Below, one piece after another: positions 8,205 to 18,200 of a stretch of 64,000 nt of DNA. Position 1 is the stretch's first letter. Each line of letters starts with the position of its first letter. A program made the position numbers and the translations under genes. The DNA lies in the NCBI RefSeq assembly GCF_002843605.1, contig NZ_CP025263.1, forward strand, positions 4,803,501-4,867,500, written 5' to 3'. This stretch comes from Pseudomonas sp. S09G 359 (GTDB taxonomy: Bacteria > Pseudomonadota > Gammaproteobacteria > Pseudomonadales > Pseudomonadaceae). Below the pieces are notes generated by a model. That model had not been told where the DNA came from. It did no database searches and saw nothing but the letters and a program-made list of their open reading frames with translations.

Positions 8205-9497
8205 TCAAATCACTCCCAGGAGCAACGCGGTCAGGGTCATCAACACCGACGCGGCAAACAGAAAAGGGATGGTGAAGCGCTGGTGATCGGCCAATTCGAT
8301 CTTGCACAGGCCCACCAACAGGAAGGTCGCGGGGGTCAGCGGGCTGACCGGGAAGCCGGTGGTGTGCACGCCCAGCAACGAGGCCTGGGCCACTTGCAGC
8401 GGGTCGACGCCCAGGGCCTTGCCGACTTCGGCGATCACCGGCATCACACCGAAATAGTAGGAATCGGGGTCAAACAGCATGCTCAGCGGCATGGAGATAA
8501 AGCCCACCACCGCCGGAATCAGCTTGCCGTGGCCAGCGGGAATCTGCGCCACCGCCACTTCGGCAATCGCCTTGAGCATGCCGGTGCCTTGCATGATGCC
8601 GGTGAACACCCCGGCGGCAAGCAGGATACTGGCCATGGTCAGGGCGGTTTTTGCGTGGGCGTCGATGCGCGCGCGCTGGGCGTCCACGTTCGGGTAGTTG
8701 ATGCACAACGCCACCACGGTGCCGAGCATAAACATCACCACCGGGTCGACCCAGCCGGCGATCATCACCACCATCACCAGCACGGTGAGCATCAGGTTGA
8801 CCCAGAACAGGCGTGGGCGGCGCAGCTTGATGTCGTCGTCGCTGAGTACCCGTTGCGGCACCGCGTCAACCGTGGAGCCGGCGCCCAGGCCGAGGCGTTT
8901 TTCTTCACGCCGGCCGAGCCACCAGGCACAGGCGAAGACAAAAATCAGCCCGACGATCTGCACCGGGATCAGCGGTTGGAACAGGTCTGCCACCGGCACA
9001 TGCAGCGCCGCCGATGAGCGCAGCACCGGGCCGGTCCAAGGCAGGAAGTTGACCCCGGCGGCCATGGCGCACACGCAAGCGAGGACGCGTTTGTCGATGC
9101 CCAGCCGCGTATACAGCGGCAGCATCGCCGGCACCGTCACCAAGAAGGTCACCGCGCCGGAGCCATCCAGGTGCACCAGCAAGGCCAGGGTCGCCGTACC
9201 GACGACAATTCGTGTAGGACGCGTCCCTACCGTACGCAGGATGCGATCAATGATGGGGTCGAGCATGCCGGCATCGGTCATGATCCCGAAAAACAGGATC
9301 GCAAACACAAACATGCCCACCACGGGGGCGACGTTCTTGATACCGGTAATGATGAAGGCGCTGGTTTGCAGGCCGAACCCGCCGAGCAGCGCGGCGATGA
9401 TCGGCAAGGCGATCAGGGCCACCAGTGGTGAGAGGCGTTTGCTCATGACGGCAGCGAGCAGGCACAGGATGGTAATGACACCCAGGGTAGCGAGCAT
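8205..9497 (-). CDS. CitMHS-family carboxylate transporter
   Basis: The 430-residue protein has about twelve hydrophobic segments and the CitMHS layout: a start of the type MLATLGVITILCLLAAVM, then GIMTDAGMLDPII, HLDGSGAVTFLVT and a final FLLVGLC motif. The family imports citrate or similar acids, as metal complexes or with protons or sodium. It is the first gene of the operon with the AtuA pair and is divergent from a LysR regulator. The actual substrate is unproven. Confidence 0.88.
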   Translation of the reverse strand: MLATLGVITILCLLAAVMSKRLSPLVALIALPIIAALLGGFGLQTSAFIITGIKNVAPVVGMFVFAILFFGIMTDAGMLDPIIDRILRTVGTRPTRIVVGTATLALLVHLDGSGAVTFLVTVPAMLPLYTRLGIDKRVLACVCAMAAGVNFLPWTGPVLRSSAALHVPVADLFQPLIPVQIVGLIFVFACAWWLGRREEKRLGLGAGSTVDAVPQRVLSDDDIKLRRPRLFWVNLMLTVLVMVVMIAGWVDPVVMFMLGTVVALCINYPNVDAQRARIDAHAKTALTMASILLAAGVFTGIMQGTGMLKAIAEVAVAQIPAGHGKLIPAVVGFISMPLSMLFDPDSYYFGVMPVIAEVGKALGVDPLQVAQASLLGVHTTGFPVSPLTPATFLLVGLCKIELADHQRFTIPFLFAASVLMTLTALLLGVI

Positions 9498-9546
9498 GGG
9501 TTACTCCAGAGCGGCCTTTGCGGCCGGTTATTGTTTTCCCCGGAGT

Positions 9547-9583
9547 ATTGGAATCGCGTTAGTCTTTGTAAATTGGAATATTC
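9547..9583. promoter_or_regulatory. Candidate LysR operator in the divergent gap
   Basis: The gap 9498-9608 between the transporter and the LysR gene contains two direct copies of ATTGGAAT (9547-9554 and 9572-9579) and the palindrome GAATATTC at 9576-9583. A divergent gap with repeated half-sites is the usual place for LysR control of both promoters. Assignment is by position and pattern only. Confidence 0.45.
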
Positions 9584-9608
9584 GGCGTGGCACGTTCGGA
9601 AAAACAAA

Positions 9609-10505
9609 ATGAAGAACAGCATCCAACACATACAAGCCTTTCTCGCCGTAGCCCGCACCGGCAGTTTTACCAAGGCCGCCAACGAGCTGCATTTGTCACC
9701 CTCAGCCCTGACCGTGCAGGTGCAGCAACTCGAAGACTGGCTCGGCGTCGCCCTGCTCGACCGTAGCCCGCGCCATGTAAGCATCACGGCCGCCGGCCAG
9801 GACGCGCGTGGCCCGATGGAAAAACTGCTGCTGGACCTGGACAACATCGTCACCGGCTCCCGCGACCTGGCCGCCTTGCGCCGGGGCGTAGTGACCATCG
9901 CCGCCCTGCCCTCAGTGTGCGCCGGCACCTTACCGCCTGCCTTGCGCCTGTTTCGTGAGCGCTTTGCCGGGATCGAAGTGCGCCTGCATGACCTGGTGGC
10001 CCATCGCATTCATGCCCAAGTGCGCGCCGGTGAGGTGGATTTCGGTGTTGGCGTACGCGCGCGGCTCAGCCATGGCCTGGACTTTGTGCCGGTGCTGAAT
10101 GACCGGCTATGCGCCTTTGTGCCGCTGGAGCATCCCCTCGCCCGCCATCGCCAGTTGACCCTTGAGCAACTGGCGGACCAGCCGATCATCCTCACCGGAC
10201 GCGACAGCAGCGTGCGCGAGCAAGTGGATGCACTGTTTGACGAAACACGGCTACGGATGAACGCGGGCATGGAGGCCAACTACATGTCGACGGTGCTCGC
10301 GCTGGTGCGCCAAGGGTTGGGGATCAGTGTGCTGCCGGAGTCGGCGGCGGACAGCCTGGAAGGCTTGAAGCGTATCAACATCGACCACCCCGGCGTGAAC
10401 CGGGAGATCGGGTTGATCAGTCGTAGCGGGATGGGCTTGAGCCCGGCGGCGCAGCGCTGCTTTGAGCTGTTGAACGAAGAATTATCAGGCACAGCATCAA
10501 ACTAA
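9609..10505 (+). CDS. LysR-type transcriptional regulator
   Basis: The 298-residue protein has the LysR winged helix-turn-helix at residues 1-60 (FLAVARTGSFTKAANELHLS) followed by a periplasmic-binding-like effector domain (about 90-290) ending in the conserved QGLGISVLPE stretch. It lies divergent from the CitMHS-AtuA operon and is probably its activator, with the operon's substrate or a metabolite as effector. The ATG at 9609 is chosen because the HTH starts there; the frame extends 26 codons upstream without similarity. Confidence 0.92.
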   Translation: MKNSIQHIQAFLAVARTGSFTKAANELHLSPSALTVQVQQLEDWLGVALLDRSPRHVSITAAGQDARGPMEKLLLDLDNIVTGSRDLAALRRGVVTIAALPSVCAGTLPPALRLFRERFAGIEVRLHDLVAHRIHAQVRAGEVDFGVGVRARLSHGLDFVPVLNDRLCAFVPLEHPLARHRQLTLEQLADQPIILTGRDSSVREQVDALFDETRLRMNAGMEANYMSTVLALVRQGLGISVLPESAADSLEGLKRINIDHPGVNREIGLISRSGMGLSPAAQRCFELLNEELSGTASN

Positions 10506-10597
10506 ATGTGGGAGCGGGCTTGCTCGCGAAAGCGGTGGGTCAGTTGATAAAACTTCACTGATACACCGCTTTCGCGAGCAAGCCCGCTCCCACATTT
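10504..10597. repeat. REPIN with 34-bp perfect arms
   Basis: The arms 10504-10537 and 10564-10597 are perfect inverted copies starting AAATGTGGGAGCGGGCTTGC and reaching into GCGAAAGCGGTG, around a 26-bp centre. It fills the convergent gap between the LysR gene and the GST gene. Confidence 0.88.
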
Positions 10598-10607
10598 TGA
10601 CCTGCGT

Positions 10608-11210
10608 TTAATCCAGCATAGCTACGTGTTTGGGATGGCTGGCCACGCGCTGGAGCCACGCCTGCACGCCCGGATAAGCCTGCAGGTCAAACCCACCCTC
10701 ATGGGCCACATGGGTGTAGGCATACAACGCCACATCGGCGATGGAGAACTGGTCGCCCACCAGGTACGGCGTCAGTTGCAGTTGGCGTTCCATGACCTTG
10801 AGGGCCTTGTAGCCGCCCTTGTGCAGCTTCTTGTATTCCTCCTGGCGCTCTGGCGGCAGGCCCAGGTAAAACTGGATAAACCGCGCCACCGCAATATACG
10901 GCTCGTGGCTGTACTGCTCGAAGAACTGCCATTGCAGCACTTGCGTGCGCAGGCGCGGTTCGGTGGGCAGGAATTCGCTGCCATCGGCGAGGAAATTGAG
11001 GATCGCGTTGGATTCCCACAGGCAGGTGCCGTCTTCCAGTTCCAGTACCGGGATCTTGCCGTTGGGGTTCTTGGCCAGGAATTCCGGCGTTTCGGTGTCG
11101 CCCTTGAGGATGTCGATATCCACCCACTGGTACGGGATGCCCAGCAGGTTGAGCATCAATTTGACCTTGTAGCAGTTGCCCGACTTGTAATCGCCATAAA
11201 CCTTGTACAT
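10608..11210 (-). CDS. Glutathione S-transferase
   Basis: The 200-residue protein has an N-terminal thioredoxin-like domain (MYKVYGDYKSGNCYKVKLML, then NPNGKIPVLELEDG with the cis-Pro and ESNAIL glutathione-binding motifs) and an all-helical C-terminal domain with FSIADVALYAYTH. It is probably a soluble detoxifying transferase; the substrate is unknown. The ATG at 11210 begins right at the conserved fold. It follows the aminotransferase by 10 bp, so they are likely co-transcribed. Confidence 0.92.
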   Translation of the reverse strand: MYKVYGDYKSGNCYKVKLMLNLLGIPYQWVDIDILKGDTETPEFLAKNPNGKIPVLELEDGTCLWESNAILNFLADGSEFLPTEPRLRTQVLQWQFFEQYSHEPYIAVARFIQFYLGLPPERQEEYKKLHKGGYKALKVMERQLQLTPYLVGDQFSIADVALYAYTHVAHEGGFDLQAYPGVQAWLQRVASHPKHVAMLD

Positions 11211-11220
11211 GGGGCTCCCC

Positions 11221-12387
11221 TTATGCCGCTTGCGCGTGCTGTGCTTGACGGACCACTGCGGCCAGGCGCTTGAGACCTTCGTCCAGACGGGACGGGTCGA
11301 TATGGCTGAAATTGAGCCGCAGTGAGCCAAGATGCTGGTCCGGCTCGGAAAAGAACGGTTCACCGGGCATGAACGCGACGTCCTGATCGAGCGCAGGAGC
11401 CAACAAGGTGCGGGTGTCGAGCGGCTGTTTCAAGGTCAGCCAGAAGAATAATCCACCCTGGGGCACTTGCCAGTCGGCCAGATCGCCGAAGTGGCGCTCA
11501 AGGGCGGCCTGGAACGCATCGCGGCGCTCGCGGTAAAAGCTGCGCAGTTCCACCAGGTGCTGCTGGTATTTCTGTGTACCGATCCATTGCATCGCCTGCC
11601 ACTGGCCGACGCGGTTGGTGTGCAGGTCCGCCGACTGCTTGAGCTTGAGCAGGTGCGGAAACAGGTCCGGGCTGGCGATCAGGTAACCCACGCGCAGGCC
11701 TGGCAGCAGGGTCTTGGAGACCGTGCCGGTGTAGATCCAGCTGGCTTTTTTCAAGCGGCCGACGATGGGCTTGGCGCTGCCGCCGTCGAAAGTCAGCTCG
11801 CGGTAGGGCTCGTCCTCGATCAGGGTCACGCCAAACTCATCGAGCAAGGCGGCGACGGCTTCGCGTTTGGCCTCGCTGTAGCGCACGGCCGACGGGTTCT
11901 GAAACGTCGGGATCAGGTAGATGAACGCCGGGCGATGGCGTTCGAGGTTGGCGCGCAGGCTGGCCAGGTCGGGGCCGTCGGCCTCCAGTTGCACCGTGAG
12001 GCAATCGGCCCCGAACAGTTGGAAGATCTGCAGCGCGGCCAGGTAGGTCGGGCCTTCCAGCAGGATCTTGGTGCCTTTGTCGATATACAGCTTGGCCGCC
12101 AGGTCGAGGGTTTGCTGCGAGCCACTGACCACCAGCACCTGGCTGGCCTGGCACGGTACGCCCAGGGCGCGCGCCTCGGCGGCGAGCAATTCACGCAGCT
12201 GCGGCTCGCCTTCGCTCATGCCGTATTGGCCAATGTTCAGTGGCATCGCGTCCCAGTTCAACGCCGGCAGCATGGCTTCGGCGGGCAGGCCACCGGCGAA
12301 CGACATCACTTCCGGACGCTGGGCAGCGGCGAGGATTTCACGGATCAAGGAGCTTTTGAGGCGTGTTACACGTTCAGAGAAGGCCAT
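11221..12387 (-). CDS. PLP-dependent class I/II aminotransferase
   Basis: The 388-residue protein is a fold-type I aminotransferase of the 2-aminoadipate / MocR-like branch, without a GntR domain: MSFAGGLPAEAMLPA near the start, the VVSGSQQTLDLAAKL cofactor region, LIEDEPYREL, and the PLP lysine in YTGTVSKTLLPGLRVGY. It transfers amino groups between an amino acid and a 2-oxo acid; the donor cannot be named. I chose the ATG at 12387, since the 13 extra codons before it run into the divergent promoter region. Confidence 0.88.
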   Translation of the reverse strand: MAFSERVTRLKSSLIREILAAAQRPEVMSFAGGLPAEAMLPALNWDAMPLNIGQYGMSEGEPQLRELLAAEARALGVPCQASQVLVVSGSQQTLDLAAKLYIDKGTKILLEGPTYLAALQIFQLFGADCLTVQLEADGPDLASLRANLERHRPAFIYLIPTFQNPSAVRYSEAKREAVAALLDEFGVTLIEDEPYRELTFDGGSAKPIVGRLKKASWIYTGTVSKTLLPGLRVGYLIASPDLFPHLLKLKQSADLHTNRVGQWQAMQWIGTQKYQQHLVELRSFYRERRDAFQAALERHFGDLADWQVPQGGLFFWLTLKQPLDTRTLLAPALDQDVAFMPGEPFFSEPDQHLGSLRLNFSHIDPSRLDEGLKRLAAVVRQAQHAQAA

Positions 12388-12421
12388 GGAGGTCACCGCT
12401 AGCGAAGGCTGTGGGAAATAC

Positions 12422-12436
12422 GTCAAACTGGTTGAC
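12422..12436. promoter_or_regulatory. Candidate MarR operator
   Basis: The inverted repeat GTCAA-N5-TTGAC lies in the 82-bp gap between the divergent aminotransferase and MarR genes. MarR proteins usually bind short palindromes at such a site and repress both sides. No binding data; the arms are only 5 bp. Confidence 0.4.
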
Positions 12437-12469
12437 CGAAATTACGACAGCTTCAGTGGATACGTCAAC

Positions 12470-12904
12470 ATGCTTGACCTTAAAAACCAAAGCAGCCAGC
12501 AGCAGGCCATGGAAGCGTTCTTCTTCGGCTACCAGGCGTTTACCGCCAAGGCCGACGAAATGCTCGAACGTCGAGGCCTGAGCCGAGTGCACCAGCGCAT
12601 CGTGTTTTTTATCGCGCGCTATCCGACGCTGAGCGTGAAGGAATTGCTCGAATTGCTCGGTGTAAGCAAGCAGGCGCTGAACATGCCGCTGCGCCAATTG
12701 CAGGAAATGCACCTGGTGGACAGCGTTGCGTCCGAGGCCGACAAGCGTAAACGCCTGCTGCAACTGACCGAAGAAGGCCTGCGGTTTGAGCAGTCGCTGC
12801 GTCGCGAACAGGTGAAGCTGTTGCAGCGCGCGTTCAGCGAAGCCGGCGAAGAAGCGGTGATGGGCTGGCTGGCGGTCAATCAAGCACTCGCCGGCCAGCC
12901 TTGA
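12470..12904 (+). CDS. MarR-family transcriptional regulator
   Basis: The 144-residue protein has the MarR winged helix: RVHQRIVFFIARYPTLSVKELLELLGVSKQALNMPLRQL as recognition region and the charged wing SEADKRKRLLQLTEEG. It is divergent from the aminotransferase-GST pair, its likely target. The ATG at 12470 gives a normal length; the open frame extends far upstream but there it is antisense to the aminotransferase. Confidence 0.88.
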   Translation: MLDLKNQSSQQQAMEAFFFGYQAFTAKADEMLERRGLSRVHQRIVFFIARYPTLSVKELLELLGVSKQALNMPLRQLQEMHLVDSVASEADKRKRLLQLTEEGLRFEQSLRREQVKLLQRAFSEAGEEAVMGWLAVNQALAGQP

Positions 12905-12933
12905 CCCTCTGGTTGTGACAAGCAAGCGGGCCG

Positions 12934-13047
12934 TTGTGGCGAGCGGGCTTGCTGTGGCGAGCGGGCTTGCCCGCGTTGGACTGCGAAGCAGGCCCATTTT
13001 TTGGGGCCGCTACGCGACCCAACGCGGGCAAGCCCGCTCGCCACAAA
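12934..13047. repeat. REPIN (GTGGCGAGCGGGCTTGC type) with doubled left head
   Basis: The left arm begins with two tandem heads (TGTGGCGAGCGGGCTTGC, at about 12935 and 12953); the second continues CCCGCGTTGG and pairs with the single right arm at 13019-13045. The tandem head suggests slippage or repeated insertion. Confidence 0.8.
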
Positions 13048-13288
13048 GGCATGGGTTACACAAAAACATTCCCAGCACACAGAATTGCTGACCACCGTTA
13101 GCCTTTCATCCCCTTTCACCCGGATAATCGAAAACATTATTTGCTTTATTTGTATACAAAAGCATAATTCGCTTCGTGCGAGTTCCTGACCTATTGGTCA
13201 ACAAAACCCGCCAGTACCTCAAAGCGCTGTTGCCCACTCATGTGACCGGCGCTGGAAATAACAATAAAACTCTTGAGGAGTACTCGCT
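13048..13288 (+). promoter_or_regulatory. Leader and promoter region of the AzgA-type permease
   Basis: No gene is seen here. It is AT-rich compared with its surroundings and holds the palindrome TTTGTATACAAA at 13149-13160, also present in the urate gene cluster, and the GAGGAG ribosome-binding site at 13275-13280. The promoter probably lies around the palindrome, 130-180 bp before the permease start. Confidence 0.6.
13149..13160. promoter_or_regulatory. GntR-type palindrome TTTGTATACAAA
   Basis: This 12-bp perfect palindrome has the GT-N2-AC core used by FadR/VanR-type GntR repressors. The same 10-bp core occurs at 21272-21281, and a one-base variant at 21077-21086, in the divergent urate promoter region. 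It probably marks a shared purine regulon whose regulator is not in the window. Confidence 0.6.
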
Positions 13289-14635
13289 GTGGATAGCCGC
13301 AAAACCGAAGCCCCTACGCTCGACCTCGCCGCACCGCCAGGCGGCCTGCTGGAACGCCTGTTCAAACTGCGCCTGCATGGCACCACAGTGAAGACCGAAT
13401 TGATCGCCGGCCTCACCACCTTTATCACCATGGCCTACATCATCTTCGTCAACCCCAACATCATGGCCGACGCCGGTATCGATCACGGCGCGGCGTTCGT
13501 CGCCACCTGCATCGCCGCCGCGCTCGGTTGCCTGTTGATGGGCCTGTACGCCAACTGGCCAGTGGGCCTGGCGCCCGGCATGGGCCTGAACGCGTTTTTT
13601 ACCTACACCGTGGTCGGCACCATGGGCTACCACTGGGAAACTGCGCTGGGTGCGGTGTTTATTTCCGGGGTGCTGTTCATGGGCCTCACGCTCTCGCGGG
13701 TGCGCGAATGGCTGCTCAACAGCATTCCGGTGAGCCTGCGCCATGCGATGGGCGCCGGGGTCGGCTTGTTCCTCGGGGTGATCGGCCTGAAAACCGCCGG
13801 CATCATCGTCGACAGCCCGGCTACGCTGATCAAGCTTGGTTCGCTGCATGAGCCCGCGCCACTGCTGGCGGCGGTATGCTTCCTGCTGATTGCGATCCTC
13901 AGCTACCACCGGGTGTTCGGCGCAATCCTCATCAGCATCATCGCTGTGACGCTGGCCGGCTGGGGTCTGGACCTGGTGCACTACAACGGCATCCTCTCCA
14001 CGCCGCCAAGCCTGGCGCCGACCTGGATGGCAATGGACGTAAAAGGTGTATTCAATGTCAGCATGATCAGCGTGGTATTTGCCTTTCTGTTTGTGCACAT
14101 GTTTGATACTGCCGGTACACTGATGGGCGTTGCGCAACGTGCCGGGCTGGTGAATGCCGATGGCAAGATCGATAACCTGTCCCGCGCCTTGAAGGCCGAC
14201 AGCGCCTCCAGTGTGTTTGGCGCCATGGTCGGCGTACCGCCGGTGACCAGCTACGTGGAAAGCGCCGCCGGTGTTGCCGCAGGCGGTCGCACCGGTCTTA
14301 CCGCCGTGACCGTGGGGATCTTGTTTGTCGCGGCGATGTTTTTTGCACCGCTGGCCGGCATGATCCCGGCCTATGCCACCGCCGGCGCGCTGATCTACGT
14401 GGCGATGCTGATGATGGCCAGCATGGCGCACATCAATTGGGATGAGGCCACCGACAGCATTCCGGCGATCGTCACGGCGATCATGATGCCGCTGACCTTT
14501 TCGGTCGCCGACGGCATCGCGCTGGGCTTTATCACCTACGTGGCGCTCAAGGCCGGCACCGGCAAGTACCGCGAGATTTCCGTGAGCCTGTGGGTGCTGT
14601 GCGTGATCTTTATCGCCAAGTTCGTCTTTCTATAA
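13289..14635 (+). CDS. NCS2/AzgA-family purine permease
   Basis: The 448-residue protein has about thirteen membrane segments and the AzgA-type motifs: TELIAGLTTFITMAYIIFVNP near residue 40, APGMGLNAFFTY, and DTAGTLMGVAQRAG. AzgA-like members import adenine, guanine or hypoxanthine with protons. It starts with GTG at 13289 behind GAGGAG. It lies upstream of the urate genes and shares their candidate operator, so it probably feeds purine salvage or catabolism. The exact base is not decided by sequence. Confidence 0.92.
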   Translation: MDSRKTEAPTLDLAAPPGGLLERLFKLRLHGTTVKTELIAGLTTFITMAYIIFVNPNIMADAGIDHGAAFVATCIAAALGCLLMGLYANWPVGLAPGMGLNAFFTYTVVGTMGYHWETALGAVFISGVLFMGLTLSRVREWLLNSIPVSLRHAMGAGVGLFLGVIGLKTAGIIVDSPATLIKLGSLHEPAPLLAAVCFLLIAILSYHRVFGAILISIIAVTLAGWGLDLVHYNGILSTPPSLAPTWMAMDVKGVFNVSMISVVFAFLFVHMFDTAGTLMGVAQRAGLVNADGKIDNLSRALKADSASSVFGAMVGVPPVTSYVESAAGVAAGGRTGLTAVTVGILFVAAMFFAPLAGMIPAYATAGALIYVAMLMMASMAHINWDEATDSIPAIVTAIMMPLTFSVADGIALGFITYVALKAGTGKYREISVSLWVLCVIFIAKFVFL

Positions 14636-14650
14636 AACAAGGAGCAAGCA

Positions 14651-15286
14651 ATGAGTCTGGAAACCTGGCTGCTGTTCAGCGGCGCTGCACTGGTGGTGAT
14701 CCTGATCCCGGGGCCGCTGTCGTTGCTGATGATCAGCAACAGCCTGAACTACGGCCTGCGTCGCTCGTACCCGGCGTTTCTCGGCGGGGTGATCGCTTCG
14801 ATCTGCCTGCTGAGTGCGTCGGCCCTGGGCCTGGGCGCATTGCTGCTCGCTTCCGAACAACTGTTCAGCGCACTGAAGATCGTCGGCGCGCTGTACCTGT
14901 TCTACCTCGCCTGGCAAAGCTGGCAGCAGTCGCGGCAACCGGCCCACGGCGCCGACGTGCCGCAGGTCACCAGCACGCCACGCTTTCGTGCGCTGTTTGG
15001 CCGGGCCTTTGTGCTGGGCGCCAGCAACCCGAAAGACATCCTGTTTTTCGCCGCGTTCCTGCCGCAGTTTCTCAGCGCCCAGCAGGCGTTTTTGCCGCAA
15101 TTGCTGATCATGATCGCGACCTGGACCGTGCTCGACCTGCTGTGCAAGCTGGCCTATGGCCTTGGGGCCCATGGTGCGGCGCGGTACCTGCGCAGCGGCA
15201 GCGGGCAAAGCTGGTTCAACCGCGTCAGCGCCGCCCTGTTCGGCTGCGCCGGCGCGGTCTCGCTGCTCAAGGTTAGAGTCGGTTGA
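14651..15286 (+). CDS. LysE/RhtB-family exporter
   Basis: The 211-residue inner-membrane protein has six predicted helices and the RhtB/LysE motif IPGPLSLLMISNSLNYGLRRS near residue 18, then FVLGASNPKDILFFAAFLPQF. The family exports amino acids and their derivatives. AAGGAG lies just before the ATG and the gene follows the permease by 15 bp, so they are likely one operon. Its last 14 bp overlap the end of the convergent toxin-like gene. Confidence 0.9.
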   Translation: MSLETWLLFSGAALVVILIPGPLSLLMISNSLNYGLRRSYPAFLGGVIASICLLSASALGLGALLLASEQLFSALKIVGALYLFYLAWQSWQQSRQPAHGADVPQVTSTPRFRALFGRAFVLGASNPKDILFFAAFLPQFLSAQQAFLPQLLIMIATWTVLDLLCKLAYGLGAHGAARYLRSGSGQSWFNRVSAALFGCAGAVSLLKVRVG

Positions 15287-18200
15287 CCCTGGCAAAGTAA
15301 ACGCTGGGTGGGACGTTGCCGTGGGTGGGCCATTGAATACCGGCGGCGATCAGCACCAGGCGCTGTTCCTCCATCGCCCTTCTGAGCTGCGCGGATAAGG
15401 GCGGAGCGCTATATGAATGAACGGCTGCATTCAGCCAGTTATCCGTAAGCCGCGTTTTCAACTGGATGGTCCCGCGCCCGACCCACTGGTAGACCAGGTA
15501 GTACAACCTGTTCGAACGGGGGTGGGTCACCACCCATTCCCCCGTGGATCGCCGGCCACGTCGCATGCGCAATTCCTCAACATTGAAGCCCTGCTGTTCC
15601 AGCACCGTGCGGATGGCCACACGTTGCGCGGTGTTTCTCTGTGCCGAAACCCGTACACCACCGGCGCGCAGGCTGGGGTCCAATGCAACGGGCGGGCTGA
15701 AGTCGACACGCGTGAAGCCGGGTGCCTTGCCTTCAAAACCGATGTAGAGGGTATTCAGGCCCCTGTCGCTGGGCCGAAGCATCGCCAGCAAGTCGTCGGT
15801 CTGGCCAAGCCTGACCGGATCAGGGGTCAGCCATCGGTCCAGGGTCGCACGCAGATTCAGCAGATGGCTGGCGGTTACCGAGCGGGCAGAGTCGGACAAT
15901 TCAATTAATCGTGCGACTGCAAACTCGCGGCTTTTTCGCGTCATGCCAGGGAAAGCCCGGCCCACCAGCGGCTCCAGCGGCCCCTCGAACAGTGGGGCAT
16001 GCAGCTGCCAGGCACCTGTTGCAGTACGAGAGGTCGGAATCGGTTGTTCATGCAGGTCGGTAGTTGTCCAACGCCCAATGTCCACCTGAGCTTTTGACAC
16101 CAGCGGCCGGTCCGGGGCGATAAACGCGATGTTGCCCAACGGCGCATGGTCGCCCTGGTGAAGCAACCGGTAGTAGCCCGCCGTAGATTGCGCCGGGGTG
16201 CCATACGTGCCATCCACGTAGATGACATCGTAGGGAAACCCCGGCGGGTCCAGATGAACATGGCATATCCCGGAAGCCGTGGGGCCAAACGCCTGGTTTT
16301 CAGCAACCCGAGTGCGCCAACTGAACCAGTTATTGCCCTGCACCGATGACTGCTGAATTCGCCTGTACGTCGCCGCACGCTCGACGGAGGGCTGCCAGCC
16401 CGCTGGCTGCAAAGGCGCCGGCTGCGGCCGGATTGCCCGTGAGCTCGGGCCGGCCACCGGCGCATCCGCGCCTAACTGCCAGTCCGTGGGCTCATGGATG
16501 GTCAGGATCAGCTCATCCGTACCCGGCGCCTCTTTGTTCTTCAAGCGCAAAAAGCGTTCGTCGCCGCGCCGGTAAACCGGGTAGTGGTGGCTATCATCGA
16601 CAATGAAGCGCTCGCCGCTTTTCACGTAGACCCCTCGTTCACCCGGCCCCTTCAACGCCACGGCGTCGTGAGGCAGCCCCTGAACCTTGAACCGCTGCAC
16701 AGGTGTGAGCCGCGCAGCCGGCGATGGCGACGGGGACTGCAGAGAAACGCGGCCAACCTGCGCAACGGTTGAATGATGAATGCGATTCAAACCCCTCACC
16801 ATCAAATCCGTGCTCGGGCGCGGCAACGTTCCCGCCTTGAGCTTGGGGCCAGGGGCAAAACTCAGCAAAAGGTCCACCGCCAGAAATATCACCCCAAAGG
16901 CCACGTCCACCGCATCGCGAGGGTCGCCATAGCGGTGATAACGCCGTGCGGCGAGCAGCAATTCATACACCTGATTACCCACGCCGAAAAACGGCACGAA
17001 GGTCGACAGAATAGCGCGCAGGCGGGTATCACTCTGCTCGCCCAGGCGTTGTTCCCGGTACTTCTCCAGGGTCTTGCCAGAGTTACTGCCGGCCTGCGCC
17101 TGATGCTGCAGGTCCAGCACCCGCGCCCGATACAACAGGGCCATGGCATCGTCGTGGGAAGTGGGCACCAGGGCCAGCCAGTTCTGCGCGTCATGGGCAA
17201 CCTGCTCATGGATCTGCTGTTCAATGCTGTCGACAAGCGCCGTGGGTACCAAGTGCTTGATCGCAAATGAACGCACAAACTCAACGCCGCGCCAGCCCCC
17301 CTGCACCAATGCCGAGCCGGGGAGCAATGCAAACGCCTCGAAGCGCGGTTCCTTGCGCGCGTCACCTGGGTGATGGGTGATGGCTTCAAACGCCCACCCC
17401 GGCGCGACGTGCCGGGCCAGCGCCTTGACCGTGCCGGGTACCGCCCAGCTGCGGTTCACGTGCTCCCGTGCCAGTTGCAGGCTGGCGTATTCACTCAGGT
17501 TGGCGGCCCCCGAAGCGGTGGGCCAGTAGACCACGCAGTGCTCGGACCGCTGGTCGTGAATCACCAGGACGCCGGCGATATAACGGTCATGCTGCAGCGT
17601 GTGGCCCACCAGATGCACCACCAGCAGTTGCACGTGCTGAGCCAGCCCATGCAGCCCTGCCATTGCCTGACTGAATAGGCGTTGCCCCTCTGCCGAGAGC
17701 CCTTGTTGAACCGCCGAATACAGATCAGCCTCGGCACCCGCCTGCACAGCGCGCCGCAACAGGTGCGGCACACGGGCGTCGTCAGCGCTCGCGGGCGGGT
17801 AAAAAACGCCGTCGATCAATGCCTCGTAACGTCCGCCGATATCCAGCGAGGACACCATGTTGATCAAGTAATGTGGCGTCAACTGCGGCTGCCAGGCCGG
17901 GACCAGGTAACGGGCGTACCTGAAACGCCACCAGGTGGGCATCATCTGCGGGTCCAGGTTCTGCAACGCCAGTTGCAGCAGGCTCAGGCATGTACGCGCC
18001 GCACTTGGGCTGAGGACTTCGCCACGCTCGCCCACCACGCACGCGCTTTCCCAGGCACAGAACCGTCCGTCGACGTGGTCCGGCAATTCGATGAAGGGTG
18101 TGTCGATGTCCAGTTGCAGGCCGTCCTCGCGCAAACGGGCAACCAGCACACGGCGGGCGTAGGCATGCAGGTCAGGCAAGCGTTGCTTGAGGTGCTCTTC

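Noticed and set aside
10504..10597. REPIN arms considered as a CRISPR array
   Set aside because: Each locus has one inverted pair, not regularly spaced direct repeats, and no cas genes are nearby.
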